From assembly GCA_003231035.1 (NCBI GenBank), contig QIHU01000114.1, forward strand, positions 1-7,955: DNA of 7,955 bases. Reading direction: 5' to 3'. Shown piece after piece: positions 1 to 5,736 of the stretch; the stretch's first letter is position 1, and every line of letters starts with the position of its first letter. A program made the position numbers and the translations under genes. Below the pieces are notes generated by a model, which saw only the letters and a list, made by a program, of their open reading frames with translations, made no database searches and had not been told where the DNA came from. Source of the DNA: Acidobacteriota bacterium (GTDB lineage: Bacteria > Acidobacteriota > Thermoanaerobaculia > Multivoradales > SZUA-115).

Positions 1-873
1 TCGGCACCACTGGACGAGCCGTTGCGGTAAGGCCGCTTCGCCGCCGAGGATAGTCAAGCGCACCGAATCGGGAGGGGCCACCCCGGATGCCGCCAACTCG
101 TGCCAGTAGGCGGTGGGCAGCCCCAGCACGGTCAATCGCCAGCGCTTGACCGTGGCGAAGAAGACGGAGGCTCCAGCGGCCATCCCGCGCGGTCGGAGGA
201 AGAGAGAGGCCCCGGCGCAGAGGGCGCAGAAGATCTCCTCGGCGCTGGCATCGAAGCTCACCGAGCTAAATTGCAGTACTCGATCCCGAGCTCCGATGCG
301 GAAGGCCTCAACACTGGCCGAGACATAACCGGCGAGCCCCCCGTGGGTCACCACCACACCCTTGGGCTGGCCGGTCGACCCCGAGGTGTAAATCACGTAG
401 GCCGGGTTGCGCCAATCCGCCTCGGCTCCACCGCCCGCGATCCCCGAGGCGGCGACCGGAGCGCTGGGCAGGCGGTCGGCGACCACCAAGCCGCAGCCGC
501 CGACCTGCTCCACCAGCGGCACGAAGCGCTCGGCCAAGCTCCTCTGGGTCAACACCACCCGAGGCTGGGCGTCCTGCAACATGAAGAGCAACCGTTGCTC
601 GGGATAGGCCGGATCGAGCGGCAGATAGCAGCCGCCGGCGAGGAGGATTCCCACCATCGTTTCGATCATCAAGGGCGAGCGCTCGACCGCCAGCCCCACC
701 GCGACTTCGGGGCCGACGCCGAGTTGGCGCAATCGATCGGCCCAAAGCTCGGCGCGGCGCATCAACTCGCCATAACTCTGCGCTCGGGCCGAGCCGTCCG
801 CCGCTTCGGCGAGCAGGGCGATTCGGTCGGGACTGAGCTCCGCGATCTCGGCCATCGCTCGGTGCACCAACGC
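1..873 (-). other. Adenylation domain 2 of gene 2 (partial, N-terminal half)
   Basis: The visible part runs from about residue 1622 to the edge. A1 is QSYGEL, A2 is LLAGGCYLPLDP (leucine where lysine is common), A3 is YTSGSTGQPKG (1783-1793), A4 is SFDASAEEIF, and the window ends just after ILGGEA. The readable code is D1829 A1830 E1833 G1872 I1896 G1898 (GrsA positions 235, 236, 239, 278, 299, 301). Glutamate at 239 is uncommon. It resembles, from memory, the lysine code of bacitracin synthetase (DAESIG...), which would suggest a basic side chain. Four positions are outside the window, so this is only a hint. Confidence 0.9.
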
Positions 874-3800
874 CCAAGCTGAGGCCGCCTTGGCCGTTCC
901 CCACTCGTGCACCACCTGATGGCTCTCGCTCGGGGAGAGGATGGGGAGGGTCGAGAGCGGCCGATGGGAGCCGTCGAGAGCCAGGCGCAGGACGGTCTGG
1001 TACCGCCGCGCCAAGCGCTCCACGGTCGAGCGGTCGAAGAGGGCCGCACTGGCGACCAGGCCGCCGGTGATGAACTCGGCCCCTTCCGTGAAGGAGAGCG
1101 AGAGGTCGAACATCGCGGTCGTCCGGCGACCGAGCTGGGGACGGATCTGGATGGTGCCGGAAGGCGCCGTGCCCGCCCCCGGATCCGGCAGGTGCGAGAA
1201 GTCCACCTGGAAGAGCGGGGTGTGACCGAGGTTGCGCTGGGGCGCCAGCCGGTCGACCAGCCGATCGAAGGGAACATCCTGATTCGAGTTGAGTTCCCCG
1301 TTCGCCTTGGCGACCCGGCTCACCAGTTGCTTGAAGCTCGGATCCCGCGAAGCGTCGGCTCGCAGAACCACGGTGCTGACGAAGAAACCGATCAGGTTTT
1401 CGATCTCCTCGCGGTTGCGTCCGGCCACCGGAACGCCGATCGGAATGTCCACCTCCCGCGTCGAACGCATCAGCAGCGCGGCGAAAGTACTGATCAAGGT
1501 GACGAACGGCGTCACCCCGCGCTCCTGGCTGAAGCGGCGAACCCGCTCGGTCAACTCCGCCGGCAGAAAGACCGGCGAGAAGTAGCCGGCATTGCCTTGG
1601 CCCGGCTCGCGTGGGCGATCGAGGGGAAGTTCGAGCAACGCCGGCGCGCCGCGCAGTTGCTCCACCCAGTACTCCAGCTGCCCTTCGAGCACCTCGCCCT
1701 CCAGACACTCTCGCTGCCAAAGGGCGAAGTCGATGTACCCAATGGGCAAGGGCGACAGCGGCGAAGGCTTGCCTTGCAAGGTCGCTTCGTAGAGCGCCAG
1801 GAGCTCGCGAAAGAAGATCTTGAGCGACCAACCGTCGGAGACGATGTGGTGCATGTTGAGCAGCAGCGAGTGCTCCTCCTCCCCCAGCCTGAGCACCGCC
1901 GTGCGCAGCAAGGGGCCCAACTCCAAGTCGAAGGGCCGCGCCACTTCGATCCCCGTCAGCCCGGTCGCCAGCTCCTCGCGACGATTCAGCTGCAAGGAGG
2001 AGAGATTGACCACCGGCATGGCCTGTCTGACCACCGCAATGGGGATTTGAATCGGGGTGGAGTCGACGGCGCCAAACCGGGTGCGCAGCGCCTCGTGGCG
2101 GTCGACCAGCAGCTGCAGCGCGCGGTGAAGGGCGACTGGCGACAAGGGGCCCTCGATGCGCATTGGAGAGGAGAGGTGGTACGAGCTGTTCTCGGGTTCC
2201 AACCGATTGAGGAACCAAAGCCGCTGTTGCGCGAAGGAGAGGGGCAGGTTTTGCCCCGCCTCCCTCGGCTTCGCCACCAGGGGCGGTAGCCGCGGCGGCG
2301 CTTCGCCGGCCGTCAGCTGCTCGACCACACGGGCCCAGTCACCGAGAGTTGGCGACTCGAACAGGGTCTTCACCGGCACCTCGGCGGCCACCACCGCGCG
2401 CAGCCTTGAAACCACCTGCGTCGCCAGCAAAGAGTGCCCTCCAAGATCGAAGAAGTTGTCGCCCACGCCAACCCGATCGACCTCCAGCACCCTCGTCCAG
2501 ATCGCCGCCAGTTGCTCTTCGATCGCACTGTGCGGAGCCACGTAGGCTGCACGGCGCTGGCCACCCGATTCCTCCGGTTCCGGCAGGCCGCGGCGGTCAA
2601 TCTTGTTGTTGATCGTCATTGGAATTTCGTCCAGCGACACGAATACCGAGGGCACCATGTAGCTGGGCAGCGTCTCAGCCAAGTAGGTGCGCAGCTCCTG
2701 GGTCTCGAGACCAACCGGCTCAGCCTCTCTCGCCTCAGCCACCCGCGCATCGGCCACGGCGCCGTTGGCCGCCACCACATAGGCCACTAACCGCTTGTCG
2801 CCGAGGCGCCCCGCTTCACCACGAGAACGCCGTGCCAGCACCACGCATTCACCCACCGCGGGGTGGCGCCTCAGGATGTTCTCGATCTCTCCCAACTCGA
2901 TTCGGAAGCCGCGAATCTTGACCTGCTGGTCGATTCGGTCGAGAAAGTCGATCCGGCCGTCAGCCAGCATACGTACTAGGTCGCCGGTGCGATAAAGCCG
3001 CTGGCCAGCGCCGCGAAAGGGGTGCGGAATCAGCCGATCCGCGGTCAAGGCCGGTCGTCCGAGGTAGCACTGCATCAGCCCGTCACCGCCGAGAACTAAC
3101 TCGCCACGACTTCCCAGAGGCTGTAACTCCACGCCGCCAGGCCGCAGAACATAGGCATCTGTATTGGCCAGCGCCCGTCCAATCGGGACCGACACCGCGT
3201 CGGCGAGCACCCCTTCGACCTCCGTATAGGTAGCGATGACCGTGCACTCGGTGGGGCCATAGGCGTTCAACAATCGGCCTGGCGGGCCAGCCGCCAACGC
3301 CTCCCGGATGCGCATCGGATTGAGCGCTTCGCCACCGACGAAGAGCATTTCTAGAGTGCCAAACGCACCCGGATCCTCCCGCACCACTTGGTTGAAGAGC
3401 GCCGGTGAGAGCAGCAAGTGACTCACCATCTCGCGGCGCAAAACGGCGCCGAGAGTGGCCGGCGATAGCAGATCATCTTGCGAAATCCCAACCACGCAGC
3501 CGCCATTGAGAAGGGCGCCCCACAACTCGAAGGTGGTGGCGTCGAACGAGGGGCTGGCCACCTGCGCGACACGGTCTCCAGGTCGAAATTCGAGATAGTT
3601 GGAGTTGCGCACCAGACGGGTCACCCCACGGTGAACAATCTGTGTCCCCTTCGGCTTGCCGGTCGAACCGGAGGTGTAGATCACATAGGCCAGGCTATCG
3701 CCATCGCTGAGATCCGTCGGCGGATCATCGCCCAACTCGGTGGAATTCTCGCCAACGTCCAGCTCGTCCAGTAGCAGCGAAGGCAGCTCTCGCGACGATT

Positions 3801-5736
3801 CGCCAAGCGCCGAGCTGTGAGTCGAGTCGGTGATCAACGCCATCAGACGCGCGTCTTCGGCGATGAAGGCGAGGCGGTCCCGTGGATAGCTTGGATCAAG
3901 GGGCACATAACCCGCTCCAGCCTTGATGATGGCCACCACCCCGACCACCAACGAGGGCGAACGCTCGAGGCAGATACCAACCCGGCTTCCCCTCCCAGCA
4001 CCCAACCGCCGCAACCTATGGGCTAGCCGCGAGGAGCGCTCGGCGAGCTGGCGATAGGTGAGCTTTTCCTCGCCGAATTCCACCGCTGGAGTCTCCGGGT
4101 GAAGGCGTGCCTGGGCGCCGAACAGCGCCCCCAGCGACGCCTCACGCGGGTAGTCGCTTGCCGTCGCATTCCACTCGCACAACAACTGATGGCGCTCCTG
4201 AGGTGAGAGGAGGTTGAGGGTCAACGCCGCCCGCTCGGGGTTGGCGACCGCGCAACCGAGCAATTGTTCAAAGCTGGCCAGCGCCCGCCGGATCGTGGTT
4301 GGATCGAAGAGCGCCGTGGCGTAATCCAAACGGCCGAAGAGGCCGGCTTCGGACTCCCATAGCAAGAAGCTCAGATCGAACTGCGAGGTTGTTTTACGGC
4401 CAGCCACCGGCTTCAGTTTGAGTCCCGGCAGCTCCATCGGGCTCGCCGGCGCGTTTTGCAGCGCGAACATCACTTGAAAGATCGGATTGCGAGCCATGTC
4501 ACGCTGTGGATCGATCAACTCCACCAAGCGCTCAAACGGAAAATCTTGATGGGCGAAAGCGCCGAGGGTGGTGTCTCGCACCTGCCTCACCAACCGGCGA
4601 AAGGATTGGTTCTCTTCGAGCTGCACCCGCAACACGAGGGTGTTCACAAAGAAGCCGATCAGAGGCTCAATCTCTTCGCGGTTTCGATTGGCGATCGGCG
4701 ATCCCACCACCAGATCTAGCTGCCCGCTCAATCGAGACAACAGCACCGCGAAGGCGGACAGGAGCACCATGAAAGGGGTCGCACCCTCACTGCGAGCGAG
4801 CTGGTTCAGTGACCGCGACAACTCGGGCGAACCTCTCCACCCCACCGCACCACCGGCATAGCTCTGCCGTGCCGGCCGTGGACGGTCGGTCGGAAGGTCC
4901 AGCACCGTGGGGACGCCCTCGACCTGGTCTCTCCAATACTCCTTCTGACGCTCCAACTCGGCACCGTCCAACCTCTCGCGTTGCCAGTAGGCGAAATCGG
5001 GATACTGCACCTTCAATTCGCCAAAGGGAGAGGTGCCGCCAGCCAGGTACGCCGCGTACAGGGCGGTCAGCTCGCGCACCAGAATGCCCATCGACCAGCC
5101 GTCAGAAACGATGTGGTGCAGGGTGAGAGCCAGAATGTGGTCGGCGAGGCCGAGCCGCAACAGGCGCACGCGACACAGGGGTCCACGCTCAAGGTCGAAG
5201 GGGCGCTGGTGCCCGATAGGCGCCAACCGGCTGGCTGCCTGCTCGGCCGTCCGCCGCTGCAATCCCGAGAGGTCGAGGCAAGGAATCGGCATGGGCAACC
5301 AGGGTCGTACCCGCTGGACCGGTCGCGAGTCGACCGTATCGAAGGTGGTGCGTAGCGATTCATGGCGGCGTTGAATCTCGTTCGCCGCGCGGCTGAGTAC
5401 GGCGATCGACAACTCGCCTTCCAAGCGCAGGGTGCTGGGCATGTTATAGATCGCCAACCCTGCCTCGAGTTGGTCGATAAACCACAAGCGCTGCTGGGCG
5501 AACGAGAGCGGAAGGTGGCCCTCGCGCGGCGCTGGCGTGATCGCCTGGAGGTCTTCGCCCGCCTCCTCTCGCGCCTGACGTAGGAAGGCGATGACCTCCG
5601 CCTTCATACTGCCAACTTCTTCCCTAAACTCAGCCGTCATCGCGCCTTGCGGAGCACGAAAACGCAGCTTCTCCCCTTCGACCCAAACGTGGATCTCAGC
5701 CTCTAGAAGCCGCGCCAGGAGCCCTACTACGCTCAT
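1..5736 (-). CDS. NRPS N-terminal part: docking domain-C-A-PCP-C-A (3' end outside window)
   Basis: These 1912 codons are open to the left edge; I checked the frame at several points (5736, 5118, 4680, 3690, 2460, 1860, 402, and 1) and found it continuous. The ATG at 5736 overlaps the upstream TGA as ATGA, has a GAGG purine run seven bases upstream, and gives a protein that begins directly with a docking domain, so the start is well supported. Order: TubC_N-like docking domain (residues 1-57), C domain (73-500, HHIVSDG at 207-213), A domain (530-1055, YTSGSTGKPKG at 687-697), PCP (1062-1130, GGHS serine S1102), second C domain (1162-1590, HHIVSDG at 1296-1302), and the first 290 residues of a second A domain (from 1622, YTSGSTGQPKG at 1783-1793). 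The enzyme accepts the N-methylated chain from gene 1 and adds two more residues. The C domains follow PCPs with no epimerase between, and both carry the RHE(S/A)LRT segment, so they are probably of the LCL type. The gene must continue for at least the rest of an A domain and a PCP. Confidence 0.97.
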   Translation of the reverse strand, partial: MSVVGLLARLLEAEIHVWVEGEKLRFRAPQGAMTAEFREEVGSMKAEVIAFLRQAREEAGEDLQAITPAPREGHLPLSFAQQRLWFIDQLEAGLAIYNMPSTLRLEGELSIAVLSRAANEIQRRHESLRTTFDTVDSRPVQRVRPWLPMPIPCLDLSGLQRRTAEQAASRLAPIGHQRPFDLERGPLCRVRLLRLGLADHILALTLHHIVSDGWSMGILVRELTALYAAYLAGGTSPFGELKVQYPDFAYWQRERLDGAELERQKEYWRDQVEGVPTVLDLPTDRPRPARQSYAGGAVGWRGSPELSRSLNQLARSEGATPFMVLLSAFAVLLSRLSGQLDLVVGSPIANRNREEIEPLIGFFVNTLVLRVQLEENQSFRRLVRQVRDTTLGAFAHQDFPFERLVELIDPQRDMARNPIFQVMFALQNAPASPMELPGLKLKPVAGRKTTSQFDLSFLLWESEAGLFGRLDYATALFDPTTIRRALASFEQLLGCAVANPERAALTLNLLSPQERHQLLCEWNATASDYPREASLGALFGAQARLHPETPAVEFGEEKLTYRQLAERSSRLAHRLRRLGAGRGSRVGICLERSPSLVVGVVAIIKAGAGYVPLDPSYPRDRLAFIAEDARLMALITDSTHSSALGESSRELPSLLLDELDVGENSTELGDDPPTDLSDGDSLAYVIYTSGSTGKPKGTQIVHRGVTRLVRNSNYLEFRPGDRVAQVASPSFDATTFELWGALLNGGCVVGISQDDLLSPATLGAVLRREMVSHLLLSPALFNQVVREDPGAFGTLEMLFVGGEALNPMRIREALAAGPPGRLLNAYGPTECTVIATYTEVEGVLADAVSVPIGRALANTDAYVLRPGGVELQPLGSRGELVLGGDGLMQCYLGRPALTADRLIPHPFRGAGQRLYRTGDLVRMLADGRIDFLDRIDQQVKIRGFRIELGEIENILRRHPAVGECVVLARRSRGEAGRLGDKRLVAYVVAANGAVADARVAEAREAEPVGLETQELRTYLAETLPSYMVPSVFVSLDEIPMTINNKIDRRGLPEPEESGGQRRAAYVAPHSAIEEQLAAIWTRVLEVDRVGVGDNFFDLGGHSLLATQVVSRLRAVVAAEVPVKTLFESPTLGDWARVVEQLTAGEAPPRLPPLVAKPREAGQNLPLSFAQQRLWFLNRLEPENSSYHLSSPMRIEGPLSPVALHRALQLLVDRHEALRTRFGAVDSTPIQIPIAVVRQAMPVVNLSSLQLNRREELATGLTGIEVARPFDLELGPLLRTAVLRLGEEEHSLLLNMHHIVSDGWSLKIFFRELLALYEATLQGKPSPLSPLPIGYIDFALWQRECLEGEVLEGQLEYWVEQLRGAPALLELPLDRPREPGQGNAGYFSPVFLPAELTERVRRFSQERGVTPFVTLISTFAALLMRSTREVDIPIGVPVAGRNREEIENLIGFFVSTVVLRADASRDPSFKQLVSRVAKANGELNSNQDVPFDRLVDRLAPQRNLGHTPLFQVDFSHLPDPGAGTAPSGTIQIRPQLGRRTTAMFDLSLSFTEGAEFITGGLVASAALFDRSTVERLARRYQTVLRLALDGSHRPLSTLPILSPSESHQVVHEWGTAKAASAWALVHRAMAEIAELSPDRIALLAEAADGSARAQSYGELMRRAELWADRLRQLGVGPEVAVGLAVERSPLMIETMVGILLAGGCYLPLDPAYPEQRLLFMLQDAQPRVVLTQRSLAERFVPLVEQVGGCGLVVADRLPSAPVAASGIAGGGAEADWRNPAYVIYTSGSTGQPKGVVVTHGGLAGYVSASVEAFRIGARDRVLQFSSVSFDASAEEIFCALCAGASLFLRPRGMAAGASVFFATVKRWRLTVLGLPTAYWHELAASGVAPPDSVRLTILGGEAALPQRLVQWCR
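967..2253 (-). other. Condensation domain 2 of gene 2
   Basis: C1 is LPLSFAQQRLWF (from residue 1164) and C3 is HHIVSDG (1296-1302), with H1297 as the expected catalytic residue. RHEALRTRF and IGVPVAGRNREEIE are canonical. C5 reads IGFFVSTVVLR, with serine (S1454) where asparagine is usual. The later segment reads NQDVPFDRLVD, with asparagine (N1485) where histidine is usual. The catalytic motif is intact, so it is probably active. It follows a PCP directly, which fits an LCL domain. Confidence 0.94.
2347..2553 (-). other. Peptidyl carrier protein domain of gene 2
   Basis: The core DNFFDLGGHSLLATQVVSR begins at residue 1093, with S1102 (codon at 2431-2433) as the phosphopantetheine site. LAAIWTRVLEVDRVG precedes it. 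It presents the residue from the A domain to the left-hand C domain as acceptor and then carries the chain to the second C domain. Confidence 0.95.
2572..4149 (-). other. Adenylation domain 1 of gene 2
   Basis: A complete A domain: A1 LTYRQL (559-564), A2 IKAGAGYVPLDP, A3 YTSGSTGKPKG (687-697), A4 FDATTFELW (731-739), A5 NAYGPTE (824-830), A7 YRTGD (915-919), A8 KIRGFRIELGEIE (940-952), A9 LPSYMVP, and A10 INNKIDRRGLP with lysine K1045. Aligning by eye to GrsA gives the ten-residue code D732 A733 F736 L775 F799 G801 A825 V833 I834 K1045. D at 235 says an alpha-amino acid; the rest is hydrophobic, so an aliphatic or aromatic residue is likely. I do not recognise the exact code. Two motif positions are unusual: C890 in A6 (GLMQCYL where GLARGYL is usual) and NNKID where NGKID or NGKVD is usual. 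Confidence 0.93.
4207..5520 (-). other. Condensation domain 1 of gene 2
   Basis: Motif C1 is seen as LPLSFAQQRLWF (residues 75-86). The catalytic motif C3 is HHIVSDG (207-213), with the second histidine (H208) as the expected active-site residue. C5 (IGFFVNTLVLR, around 360-370) and the HQDFPFERLV segment (396-405) are canonical. It joins the N-methylated upstream chain to the residue loaded by the next A domain. There is no epimerase upstream and no N-terminal second HH motif of a dual C/E domain, so an LCL-type condensation is most likely. It lies directly after the docking domain, as expected for an inter-protein transfer. Confidence 0.95.
5566..5736 (-). other. TubC_N-like N-terminal docking domain of gene 2
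   Basis: Before the first C-domain motif, gene 2 has about 70 extra residues. The first 57 form a compact unit: a hydrophobic helix (GLLARLLEAEIHVWVEGE), a strand-like stretch (KLRFRAPQGA), then an amphipathic charged segment running to IAFLRQ. The sequence order, with WVEG, LRFRAP, and G(A/P)xT followed by a K-rich helix, matches what I know of the TubC N-terminal docking family, which binds a short linear peptide at the C-terminus of the partner synthetase. It should hold gene 2 protein to gene 1 protein. The family call is from memory of the pattern, not a profile search. Confidence 0.85.

Noticed and set aside
308..2218. A long open frame on the minus strand (636 codons) in a different frame from gene 2
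   Set aside because: The translation is low-complexity, rich in Arg, Gly, and Ala, with no domain motif, while the overlapping frame encodes a clear C and A domain. It is a by-product of GC-rich coding sequence.
907..2289. A 460-codon open frame on the plus strand opposite the second C domain
   Set aside because: It is a mirror of the NRPS frame: its Arg, Gln, and His richness is what the complement of this coding sequence gives. No motif and no separate ribosome binding site were seen.
5733..5736. A frameshift or a split single gene at the junction
   Set aside because: The upstream protein ends in a typical docking tail and the downstream one starts with a docking domain and a good ribosome binding site, so two separate genes are intended.
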